Shown here: piece after piece, positions 47,079 to 56,018 of the stretch
How the letters are laid out: the number at the start of each line of letters is the position of its first letter
Numbering within the stretch: position 1 is the stretch's first letter
Translations under genes and position numbers: made by a program
NCBI GenBank assembly: GCA_020832235.1
Contig: JAFIEZ010000007.1
Coordinates: 372,001-436,000, forward strand
Reading direction: 5' to 3'
Origin: Bacteroidota bacterium
Lineage (GTDB): Bacteria; Bacteroidota; Rhodothermia; Balneolales; HLUCCA01
Length of the DNA: 64,000 bases
The notes under the pieces: generated by a model
What the model was told of the DNA's origin: nothing
Database searches by the model: none
What the model saw: the letters and a program-made list of their open reading frames with translations, nothing else

Positions 47079-50000
47079 ATGATTAAAAAGTTACGATTAG
47101 GTCTATTACTTAATTTGTTCGTGGTGTCGTTTGCTTTCGCGCAGACGGGAACACTTACAGGTACTGTAGTAGACAATCAGACGGGCGAAGCCCTTACCGG
47201 GGTTAACATCCTGGTTCAGGAACTTACCCGAGGTGCTGCATCCGATATTAACGGACGCTTCACTGTTGAAAACATACCTTACGGTAGCTACAACATCCGT
47301 GTTACATACGTTGGATTTTTAACACAAAATCTAACTGTGACTGTGGATTCTCCTACCACTACGCTTAATATCAGGCTGCGTGAAGATCTCATCGGGCTTG
47401 ACGAAGTAATCGTTACCGGTTACACAGAGTTGAGCAGAAGCCGAATTACAGGCTCAATGACGACTGTTAGCGCAGCACGAATTGAATCAACGCCTACCGG
47501 CTCATTTGAACAAGCCCTTCAAGGCCGTTCACCGGGCGTATTTATTACTACCGGTTCTGGTCAGCCAGGCTCTTCCGCAACAGTTCGTATTCGTGGTACC
47601 GGTTCAATCAACTCCAACAACGCTCCTTTATATGTAGTTGATGGTGTTGTCATTAACACAGGTGACTTTGCTTCGTTGAACCCAAACGATTTTGAAAGTG
47701 TAACCATTCTGCGTGACGCAAGTGCTACATCTCAGTATGGTGCTCGTGGATCAAACGGTGTTATTCTTATCCAGACCAAACGTGGTAGAAGCGGACCAGC
47801 ACAGGTGCGTTATTCTGGTCAACTTGGTGTTTCGCAGATTGGCGATTTTAAATTCGATATGATGAATACCGAAGAAAAACTGCAAATAGAAGAAATTCTG
47901 AGAACCGGTCCTGGCTGGAATACCTCACCTCTAAACCCTGCGAATGCTGCAAATCCAGATGCCGCTGCCGCAGCTAGGGCAGATCTGCTTGCGGTTAATA
48001 CAAACTGGAAAGACGAATTTTTCCGTACAGGTTTAACACAGCAACACAATTTGAGTGTTTCGGGCGGAAACGATCGTGTACGTTACTTTATCTCCGGTGG
48101 TATTTTCGAACAGGAAGGTATAGGGTTGCGAACCAACCTAAACAGATACTCATTGCGCGTAAATACTGACATTCGTGCTACAGAGCGTCTGGAAGTTGGT
48201 TTTAGTGGTTCAGGTAACTATAGTGAGTCAAGCTTCTCTGAGTCAGAAAGCGCCGTAGCACTGGCTAACCCATTTGCTGCAGCTTACTTGGCAAATCCGT
48301 GGGAGCGCGTACGCGATGAAGATGGAAACATCTTAGTAGGCGGTGGAAGAACAGGTGCCAATGCACTCGACCGTCTGGAGAAGGATACCAACGACAGAAA
48401 CGAAATCAAATTCGTCGGTAATACTTATGCCCGTCTTAATATTGGTAATGTAATTGTAGGCCAGGAGTTCGGAATGGACTTCCGTGAGCGATATTTCAGC
48501 CGGTGGGTTAACCCTGAGTCTTACGCAGGTGGCCTTGTGCAGTTGGGTCAGTCTGGCCTTCTTAGCAGGTCTACTAACCGTTTGACCTTCTTTACTTCCA
48601 ATACAAACATTCGTTACAGAACGGAATTTGATGGTGTACACCAATTAGACTTGTATGCCGGTAATGAGCTTACTCGCTCACATTTCCAGAGCTTTGGTTA
48701 CACAGGTTATGGATTAAACCCACTGTTGGGTGCAACACCAGCAGCAATAACACCAGGTTCTGTGGCTAATGGTCTAATACCTTCTGTAGCCGGTAGCTTT
48801 ACCAATAATGCAATATGGTCTGTATTTGCTATTGCAGATTACTCCTACGATCAGCGTTATAACCTTCGTGCATCTGTACGACGTGACGGTTCTTCCCGTT
48901 TCGGTCCTGGTAACCAATATGCATGGTTATGGTCACTCGGAACATCTTGGGTTGCTTCCAATGAAGAATTCCTCAGCGATGTTGATTTCCTTAGCAACTT
49001 GATTGTTCGCCTTAGCTATGGTATCACAGGTAACCAAGGATTCTCTTTCAGCGCGGGTCAGGATTTCCAACGCGTAGCTACTTTTGGTAGCGGCAGTTTT
49101 GCAGGTCAGCAGACGCTGATTCCTACAGCTCCAGGAAATGATGATCTCAAGTGGGAGACGGCATCTAAGCTAAACTTTGGTGTTGATTTTGGTTTCCTGA
49201 ATAATAGAGTCAGTGGTACCGTTGATCTCTACAGCGAGGAAACATCTGATCTTTTCATTACGCAGTCATTGTCACGAACAGCTGGTTTTGCTTCATTGAG
49301 CATTAATGCTGGTACAGTGAGAAATAGTGGTGTAGAAGTATCACTTGAAGGTGATGTTATTCGTCAGCGCGATATGACACTCACCCTGAATGCCAATTTC
49401 TCATACAACAAAAACGAAATCACTGACCTTGGTCAGGTAGATGAGTTTGAACTTGGTACCTCCATTATTCGTACCGGATTACCTATTGGTACACATTATG
49501 TAGTAGAGTGGGCTGGAGTAGATCCTGCTAATGGACAGCCACTTTACCGTGATCTCGATGGTAATGTAACCAATGTGTTCTCAAACGATTTCGCTAAAGC
49601 GGACTTCGGTTCTTGGCTGCCACCACGAACTGGTGGTTTCGGGCTCGATTTCCGATTCCGTAACCTGAGTGCTGCGGCGCAATTTAACTTTGCTGAAGGT
49701 AACGTATTGTTTAACAACCAGCGATTCTTCCAGGAGAATCATGGTTTTGCAAACTTCAACCTCTATAGAAGCATGTTAAACATCTGGCAACAGCCTGGAG
49801 ATATAACAGACATTCAATCAAATCAGTATGCACGTCAGTTTTCTTCAAAAGATCTTGAAGATGCTTCATACCTGAGATTCCGTAATCTTGTAGTTTCCTA
49901 CAACATTCCCGGAAGAGTGTTTAACAACGAAATACGTGGCATCCGGTTGTTTGTTCAAGGACAAAACCTCTACACATGGACTAAGTTCACTGGTTTTGAT

Positions 50001-50081
50001 CCAGAAGACTTCAACAACATATCCCAATATGCCTATCCGTTGCCGCGCATATTTACTGGTGGTATAGATATTAACTTCTAA
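47079..50081 (+). CDS. SusC/RagA-family TonB-linked outer-membrane protein
   Basis: This 1000-residue outer-membrane transporter has a signal peptide (ending FAFAQ), a carboxypeptidase-D-like regulatory domain (residues about 24-105, TGTVVDNQTGEALTGVNILV), the plug domain with DEVIVTGYTELSR, RIRGTGSINSNNAPLYVVDG and GARGSNGVILIQTKRG, then the barrel to the C-terminus. It imports oligosaccharides or peptides through a SusD lid, powered by TonB. The substrate is unknown. The susD gene follows after 13 bases. Confidence 0.96.
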   Translation: MIKKLRLGLLLNLFVVSFAFAQTGTLTGTVVDNQTGEALTGVNILVQELTRGAASDINGRFTVENIPYGSYNIRVTYVGFLTQNLTVTVDSPTTTLNIRLREDLIGLDEVIVTGYTELSRSRITGSMTTVSAARIESTPTGSFEQALQGRSPGVFITTGSGQPGSSATVRIRGTGSINSNNAPLYVVDGVVINTGDFASLNPNDFESVTILRDASATSQYGARGSNGVILIQTKRGRSGPAQVRYSGQLGVSQIGDFKFDMMNTEEKLQIEEILRTGPGWNTSPLNPANAANPDAAAAARADLLAVNTNWKDEFFRTGLTQQHNLSVSGGNDRVRYFISGGIFEQEGIGLRTNLNRYSLRVNTDIRATERLEVGFSGSGNYSESSFSESESAVALANPFAAAYLANPWERVRDEDGNILVGGGRTGANALDRLEKDTNDRNEIKFVGNTYARLNIGNVIVGQEFGMDFRERYFSRWVNPESYAGGLVQLGQSGLLSRSTNRLTFFTSNTNIRYRTEFDGVHQLDLYAGNELTRSHFQSFGYTGYGLNPLLGATPAAITPGSVANGLIPSVAGSFTNNAIWSVFAIADYSYDQRYNLRASVRRDGSSRFGPGNQYAWLWSLGTSWVASNEEFLSDVDFLSNLIVRLSYGITGNQGFSFSAGQDFQRVATFGSGSFAGQQTLIPTAPGNDDLKWETASKLNFGVDFGFLNNRVSGTVDLYSEETSDLFITQSLSRTAGFASLSINAGTVRNSGVEVSLEGDVIRQRDMTLTLNANFSYNKNEITDLGQVDEFELGTSIIRTGLPIGTHYVVEWAGVDPANGQPLYRDLDGNVTNVFSNDFAKADFGSWLPPRTGGFGLDFRFRNLSAAAQFNFAEGNVLFNNQRFFQENHGFANFNLYRSMLNIWQQPGDITDIQSNQYARQFSSKDLEDASYLRFRNLVVSYNIPGRVFNNEIRGIRLFVQGQNLYTWTKFTGFDPEDFNNISQYAYPLPRIFTGGIDINF

Positions 50082-50094
50082 GTATACCTACGAG

Positions 50095-51519
50095 ATGAAA
50101 AGATATTTTAAATACATAACTATGGTGCTTTTCGCTGTAACCATTACAGCATGTGAAAGCTATCTAGATACAACCCCGACCGACTTAATTGACGCAAGTC
50201 AAGCATTTCGTTCGGTTAGTAATCTTGAAGCCGGTGCACTAGGCGTCTACGCTACCTACGCAGGTGGTGCAGGTGCTATGAGTCATACTGAGCTAAATGC
50301 ATTGGTCAGTGATGAATTACGAAGAGCATCCACGAATACCGGTCAAGGGATGCAGTTATTTAACCATAACATTGTTTCTGGTGATAACACTGCACTGGCT
50401 ATGTGGACCTCCGCCTATTATACCATTGATAGAGCAAATCGTGTGCTGGCTGGTGTTGATATCGTAGAAGCGAATACAGCTGCTGAGCAAACACGCCAAA
50501 ATAGAGTTCAAGGTGAAATGCTGGGGCTTCGTGCCTGGGCACATTTTGACCTGTTCCGCGCGTTTGCAGATTTCACACCTACTGGCTTAGCTGTACCTTA
50601 TATGACGCAATCTCAAATCTCCAGTCCTGCAAGAATGGAGAAAGCCGCTTTCTTTACTCAACTTAATGCTGATATAGATGCTGCGATTGCTTTATTGCAA
50701 CCTTTTGGTTTCACTCCTGGTACAGATCAAAATGAGCGTATTAATTTCCGCGCGTTACAAGCACTGAAAGCTCGTGTAGCGCTCTACCGTGAAGACTGGC
50801 CTACAGCTATACAATATGCTTCTGCAGTAATTGATAACGTACCGTTAACGTCGTTGGCAGACTTCCCAGCTATCTGGAGCGACGAAAATAATGACGAGGT
50901 ACTTTTGAAATTCCGCAGACCAGATGTAACGGCTGGAACAGTTGAAATCTTTGAAAGATCTACCAACCCCGACGTCTTTTTCTGGGCTTCTAATCAGTTA
51001 GTCGATCAGTTTGACAGAGGTAATGATGTTCGATTTGGTGTGTATTTCCAGGAAGAAAATGCAACGACATTCCGGGTAATGAAATACAACCAAAGAGCTT
51101 CAAAGAATCTGGCTGACGTAAAACTTATTCGCGTGGCGGAAATGTATCTGATACGTGCCGAAGCATACGCTCGTAGTGCATCACCGAATCTAGCTGGTGC
51201 AGCTGCCGATGTTGCTTCACTAAGGGCACAACGATACACAACACCACCAGCTACTTCGTTTGGATCTGCTGATGCTGCAATGTCAACTATCAGAGCTGAA
51301 AGAAGACTAGAACTAGCTATGGAAGGTCACCGACTTTATGATGCTAAGCGATATGGTTCAACATTAACGCGTATTCCTGCTGATATAGATGGGTCAACGG
51401 CTGAAGTAACAGCTTCATTGGATCCAGCATCTGAGAGGGGATACTTGTTTGTAATGCCAATTCCGCAGACTGAGATTTTTGCAAATCCAAACATGCAGCA
51501 AAATCCAGGTTATAATTAA
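50095..51519 (+). CDS. SusD/RagB-family nutrient-binding lipoprotein
   Basis: This 474-residue surface lipoprotein covers the SusC barrel and binds its substrate. It has a lipobox (TITAC, Cys20), the family start ESYLDTTPTDLID, TPR-like helices (RVQGEMLGLRAWAHFDLFRA) and the C-terminal RAERRLELAMEGHRLYDAKR plus FANPNMQQNPGYN signatures. The two Thr/Asp-rich loops that set specificity give no clear hint of substrate. Part of the susCD operon. Confidence 0.96.
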   Translation: MKRYFKYITMVLFAVTITACESYLDTTPTDLIDASQAFRSVSNLEAGALGVYATYAGGAGAMSHTELNALVSDELRRASTNTGQGMQLFNHNIVSGDNTALAMWTSAYYTIDRANRVLAGVDIVEANTAAEQTRQNRVQGEMLGLRAWAHFDLFRAFADFTPTGLAVPYMTQSQISSPARMEKAAFFTQLNADIDAAIALLQPFGFTPGTDQNERINFRALQALKARVALYREDWPTAIQYASAVIDNVPLTSLADFPAIWSDENNDEVLLKFRRPDVTAGTVEIFERSTNPDVFFWASNQLVDQFDRGNDVRFGVYFQEENATTFRVMKYNQRASKNLADVKLIRVAEMYLIRAEAYARSASPNLAGAAADVASLRAQRYTTPPATSFGSADAAMSTIRAERRLELAMEGHRLYDAKRYGSTLTRIPADIDGSTAEVTASLDPASERGYLFVMPIPQTEIFANPNMQQNPGYN

Positions 51520-51549
51520 TCAGTCTCATAATAGTTAAGGTAATAACCT

Positions 51550-52359
51550 ATGAAAAACTACATAAATATCTTTAAACCGGGTCTTGTACTCGCTACAGCG
51601 TTGTTTATCGCAAGCTGTGGAATCCTTGATACGGACAGAGATCCCGCTTTATTTGACGGTGATCAAGAAGTAAAATTCGTGAATACTTCTCCAACATTTG
51701 TTGTTGAAGAAGCTCAGGAAACGTACACGTTTCAGCTTAACACACTGAAACCTGTTCGCGGAACACAGACGTTTACGTTTGAAGTTGTTGCTGAAGGAAC
51801 CACTGCGCAAGAAGGTGTACATTACCAGTTACCATCAACATCGGTTACAATTGCCGATGGTGAAGTGTTTGGTGAAGCTCAGATAACTTTATTGTCTGCA
51901 GGTTTTGGTGCTGCTATTGAAACGCTTGTGCTTCGAATTACTTCACCAGAAGCAGCTTCGTTCAGTAATGTTGCTACACTTAATCTACAGAGATTCTTCC
52001 CGTATGTACAGGCTGAATTCGTCGGTAGATACCGTGTTACATACCCATGGTGGGAAGCAAACCCATATGAAATCGACATGATTGCCGGTGCGAGTGAAAA
52101 TCAACTTGTTGCGGTTGATATGCTTGGCGAAGGCGTCGATTTTACAATAACGGTTGATGTTTCTGATCGGAATAATTTTACCGCTTCGTTTCTTGAGACT
52201 GGAGTATGGACTCACCCTGCAGGTCAAGTACGTGTATTCAGTACAGCTGGATCTTTCAGTCCTGCTACCTATACATTTAATTTTTCTGTATCACAGGACA
52301 TTCCTGGTGTAGGTGCATTCCCTGCTAATCAGCCAATGACATTACAGAAAATAGACTAA
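51550..52359 (+). CDS. SusCD-associated surface lipoprotein, DUF4843/DUF1735-like
   Basis: This 269-residue lipoprotein has a lipobox (FIASC, Cys23). The first half (about 40-145) is a beta-sandwich with FTFEVVAEGTTAQEGVHYQL and SVTIADGEVFGEAQITLL, resembling the Calx-beta/DUF4843/DUF1735 type that accompanies SusCD pairs. The second half is a different beta-rich region with aromatic residues (YPWWEANPYEIDM) that could bind ligand. It lies 30 bases after susD and is closed by a terminator. Its role is likely substrate capture. Confidence 0.8.
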   Translation: MKNYINIFKPGLVLATALFIASCGILDTDRDPALFDGDQEVKFVNTSPTFVVEEAQETYTFQLNTLKPVRGTQTFTFEVVAEGTTAQEGVHYQLPSTSVTIADGEVFGEAQITLLSAGFGAAIETLVLRITSPEAASFSNVATLNLQRFFPYVQAEFVGRYRVTYPWWEANPYEIDMIAGASENQLVAVDMLGEGVDFTITVDVSDRNNFTASFLETGVWTHPAGQVRVFSTAGSFSPATYTFNFSVSQDIPGVGAFPANQPMTLQKID

Positions 52360-52382
52360 TACTGGGATATTTTTTAAGTATG

Positions 52383-52419
52383 AAAAGGGCAGATACTGCA
52401 AAGTGTCTGCCCTTTTTTT
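52383..52419 (+). terminator. Intrinsic terminator of the susCD operon
   Basis: An 11-bp stem (AAAAGGGCAGA / TCTGCCCTTTT) with a 12-base loop and a seven-T tail follows the last gene by 24 bases. Confidence 0.92.
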
Positions 52420-52854
52420 ATGTATCGTATAGCTTCGTTTATAAAGGGTCGGTTCAGTATTTCTTTATGATCATCTAGGACTTTATGACGAATTCGATCT
52501 CAGCATTCATTTTTAGATTCATTATGCTATGATTTGAAGTCATTATCTGTTAGCTGGTCACCCGTCGTATCTAGATGGGTTCTTAGTTACTATTCACATG
52601 ATAAGCTGCGAATCTAGTGCTTGAAAAATTAGAGGCTTACAATTAAAAAGGCTACATGTTCGCATATGAATTTCTTATATCCATCGACTAACCCTACTCA
52701 GAGAATTGCACCAATACCATTAAATCTACCCTTAGAGCTCGTTGAAACCAGCTTAATCCACGTGCATAGGATACTATACCTATAGCCTTTATTTGTTCGG
52801 AAACACATCTATTCACAAAATACACCAATATCCTTGTGGCTTTAGAAATCTAAA
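52420..52854. other. 435-base gap with no recognised feature
   Basis: AT-rich sequence lies between the susCD terminator and the stop of the opposing GWxTD gene. It carries stops in all frames at short intervals. No RNA gene, inverted repeat of note or promoter was seen. It could be decayed sequence. Confidence 0.5.
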
Positions 52855-54282
52855 TTAATTCCGGGTCAGAATGTTTCCTGTTAACCAATCTCTCCTGATA
52901 TCATATTCCACAGAATGATAAAATCGCTGTCTGTCTAAAACATAATGCTGAAACGGGAAGAACTGATCGGCAACCCGCGGACGGGTAAATATAAATCGCT
53001 GTAGAGGGTCATTTCTCATGTAGGAGTAAAACCATACAGAGATATCCAATGTGTTTTCAACTTGTAACGGTGGACCAAACAATATAAAAACCATCCCCAT
53101 ATCCGTTTTCCAGCCCTCCTTGAAATTAGAAAACTGCTTATTTGCCTGTTCTACACGCGTATAGTACAGGTTTATTACTTCTCTCGCACGGGCAGGATTT
53201 CTGATATTACTCAACCAAAACCGGTCAATTTCGTTCTTTAAACTATCTGCATCCTGTATTTGCATTAACCTCTGGTGATCTCTGGGTCTCATCAAATATA
53301 TAAGTGGCTCAGCGAACTCCCGTACATTCTGAACATTAGGGAAATTTGCACTGTTCGTCACAAAAAACTCCCGTGCTTTGAACAAATCATCTGATTCATC
53401 ACTGAACGTCGCATTTACTGAAAACCGGTAATTCGCACTTCTTGGTAAGGGTAATACGTACTCAATAAGAATATTTCCTGTCTCCGTAACGATGGTACGA
53501 CTCGTACTTTCAATTATTTCTGTTCGGCTATAATCAATTCCGCGATAACCTATCGAACCAATAGGGTGCGGTATACCGGATAATTCACGCGCATGCAGCG
53601 AATCTGCATTAAAGCGATGTAACTCCATTAAAATTTCAGCTTCAGGGGATTCTTCAGAACGGGTAATCTGATATTGAAACTTCAATGTATCAAAGCGGGA
53701 TGGAATGAAATAGGTTGTTATAGGTACAAAACCATCCTCATTGTCGTTGTTTTTACCGAGCATCATAATGCTCGTAATTTGTGTAATATCGCTGTCAGGA
53801 TCTGGAATGGTGGTTACCGCCTGCCTGAAAGTACGGTTCCCGCTGGTAACATCTTTTACAGATATGGTTACCTCATACTGGCCCGATCCCAATATAATCC
53901 ATTGAGAAAATGTAGTTACATCCACACTTTCTACCACAAGAGGATCTGTATCTGTAATATCGAAATCAACAACCCTGTTAAGCACGCTGATTTTATCACC
54001 ATCTATTAACTGCATAACTTGAATTTGCAGCTCAACATTAGAAGAGAAAACTCCGTCTCTGGAGCGGTAAATAAAACTTCCCTTGACCATTTCAACATTC
54101 AATTTGATACCAGGAATATCCTCCTCGTTGAACATTCCTATAGCAAGCATCCTGACTTCCGGATAGCCCTCTCTGAAGCCCACATCAGATCCTCTCTCAA
54201 TGTTAGCCATACGCTCTGATGCACATCCCGCCAAGAGAATGAGCAGCAGAGTAAAAAGTGTTTTATGTTGAAATCGCATCAT
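52855..54282 (-). CDS. GWxTD-domain lipoprotein
   Basis: This lipoprotein of about 475 residues has a lipobox (LLAGC) after a short hydrophobic helix. The N-terminal two thirds are beta-rich. The C-terminal part holds the GWxTD signature (EGWKTDMGMVFILFGPP), a domain of unknown function found in Acidobacteria and Bacteroidota envelope proteins. ATG 54282 was chosen because it puts a normal signal peptide first; ATGs at 54279 and 54291 are near-equal, and the frame extends to a TTG at 54324. It stands alone; the 298 bases upstream to pyk should hold its promoter. Confidence 0.85.
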   Translation of the reverse strand: MMRFQHKTLFTLLLILLAGCASERMANIERGSDVGFREGYPEVRMLAIGMFNEEDIPGIKLNVEMVKGSFIYRSRDGVFSSNVELQIQVMQLIDGDKISVLNRVVDFDITDTDPLVVESVDVTTFSQWIILGSGQYEVTISVKDVTSGNRTFRQAVTTIPDPDSDITQITSIMMLGKNNDNEDGFVPITTYFIPSRFDTLKFQYQITRSEESPEAEILMELHRFNADSLHARELSGIPHPIGSIGYRGIDYSRTEIIESTSRTIVTETGNILIEYVLPLPRSANYRFSVNATFSDESDDLFKAREFFVTNSANFPNVQNVREFAEPLIYLMRPRDHQRLMQIQDADSLKNEIDRFWLSNIRNPARAREVINLYYTRVEQANKQFSNFKEGWKTDMGMVFILFGPPLQVENTLDISVWFYSYMRNDPLQRFIFTRPRVADQFFPFQHYVLDRQRFYHSVEYDIRRDWLTGNILTRN

Positions 54283-54580
54283 TTCTGACATTTGTGATAG
54301 TCTCGAAGCAAAAGTATGTACCAATAATACACATCTAAACCCATCTGCACATAGTTACGTTTCTGCGAATAGCCAATAGGAAGTTAGCTTAATAACGTTA
54401 AGCTCGTAGAGCAGATTCCTAACATGTTAATACAAATACTTGAAATTAGGTAACGTAGTAAACGACGAAATATGACCTCGGGTTGAGGAATTCGTAAAAA
54501 AGCAAGCTTGCGAAACAATGTTCATGCACATTCTTTATCTTTAGAAGGTAATTATATCCGTTAATAAACTAAATCAGCAT

Positions 54581-56017
54581 ATGCACCATTCGGACCGTCG
54601 AACTAAAATAGTATGTACAATTGGCCCGGCAACCAATACCCGCGAACGTATTATGGATCTTGCTAAAGCCGGGATGAATGTTGTTCGGCTAAACTTTTCC
54701 CACGGTACCCACGACGACCACAAAAAAGTGATAGAACACATACGTTCTGTTGCACAAGAAATAGGCTACAGTATTCCAATTCTGATGGATCTTCAGGGCC
54801 CCAAAATACGCGTGGGACATATGCTGGATGGCGTGCAGACAGTCACAGCCGGTGACTACGTTACACTTACACCCGACCTTGATGTTATTGGAACAAGTAC
54901 CATCATACCGATAGATTACCCTACATTAGCTAAAGATGCCGTTCCAGGCGACACTATTTTGCTCGATGATGGCCTCTTCGAGTTTCGTGTAGTTAAAAAA
55001 GACGGTGGTGCCGTAACGGCGCAAGTCATAAACGGAGGTTTGCTTAAGTCCAGAAAGGGTGTAAATCTTCCTGGTGTTAAACTTTCTATTCCTGCTACAT
55101 CTGAAAAAGATATAGAAGATCTTGAGTTCGGATTGAGTATGGGCGTAGATCTGGTGGCATTATCTTTCGTACGAAATGCTGAAGATGTACAAAATCTGAT
55201 ATCCCGAATACGCTCAGGCGGATCCAATGCCGGCATCATTGCGAAAATTGAAAAACCAGAGGCCATCAATAACTTCGAGGAAATCCTGGAAGAAACCGAC
55301 GGTATTATGGTTGCCAGGGGAGATCTTGGTATTGAAATTCCCAGCGAAACAGTACCGCTATATCAAAAACGAATGATACGTGCCTGCAGAGCTGCAGGGA
55401 AGCCGGTTATTACGGCTACACAAATGCTCGAATCCATGATAACCAATCCACGCGCTACGCGTGCCGAAAGCTCGGATGTTGCTAATGCAGTTCTCGATGG
55501 TACCGATGCTATTATGCTCTCGGGTGAAACCGCTGCTGGCAAGTATCCGATAGAGGCTGTTAAAGTGATGGACAAAATTTGCAGGTCTATTGAGCGTCAG
55601 AGTACGTCCATTTATATGAACCTGGATTTCAATAAACCGGAATGGAAGGAAAAGCAGGTTATTGAATCGCTAAGTTATAGCTGCGTTCGTATGGCTGAAG
55701 AAGTAGACGCTAAGGTAATTGCGACTATTACACATTCGGGAACCACGGCCAGGCGTATAGCAAAATATCGCCCTCGCGTACCCGTTATAGCTTTTACAGA
55801 AAGCCTTGATGTAAGACGGCAACTAAACCTCGTATGGGGGGTACAATCCGTCAAAATGAAGGAACTGTTCGAGACCGACCGTAGCGTGCAGCTGATGGAA
55901 GAATATTTGTTGCAGCAAGGGCTGGTTCAAAAGGGCGATCGTGTTGTGATCGCCACTGGAATTCCCATCACACAGCGTGGCCGAACTAATATGATTAAAG
56001 TTTCCGTTATCGAGTAA
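54581..56017 (+). CDS. pyk: Pyruvate kinase
   Basis: This enzyme makes pyruvate and ATP from phosphoenolpyruvate and ADP in the last step of glycolysis. It is 478 residues long with the N-terminal RTKIVCTIGPAT and NVVRLNFSHG segments, the active-site block IIAKIEKPEAINNFEEIL, MVARGDLGIEIPSE, and a normal C-terminal domain. No extra PEP-utiliser domain is present. The TPR lipoprotein gene begins one base after its stop, so the two are cotranscribed. Confidence 0.97.
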   Translation: MHHSDRRTKIVCTIGPATNTRERIMDLAKAGMNVVRLNFSHGTHDDHKKVIEHIRSVAQEIGYSIPILMDLQGPKIRVGHMLDGVQTVTAGDYVTLTPDLDVIGTSTIIPIDYPTLAKDAVPGDTILLDDGLFEFRVVKKDGGAVTAQVINGGLLKSRKGVNLPGVKLSIPATSEKDIEDLEFGLSMGVDLVALSFVRNAEDVQNLISRIRSGGSNAGIIAKIEKPEAINNFEEILEETDGIMVARGDLGIEIPSETVPLYQKRMIRACRAAGKPVITATQMLESMITNPRATRAESSDVANAVLDGTDAIMLSGETAAGKYPIEAVKVMDKICRSIERQSTSIYMNLDFNKPEWKEKQVIESLSYSCVRMAEEVDAKVIATITHSGTTARRIAKYRPRVPVIAFTESLDVRRQLNLVWGVQSVKMKELFETDRSVQLMEEYLLQQGLVQKGDRVVIATGIPITQRGRTNMIKVSVIE

Positions 56018-56018
56018 G

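Noticed and set aside
52420-52854. Small gene or RNA in the gap after the susCD terminator
   Set aside because: No open frame of useful length, cloverleaf or strong hairpin was found.
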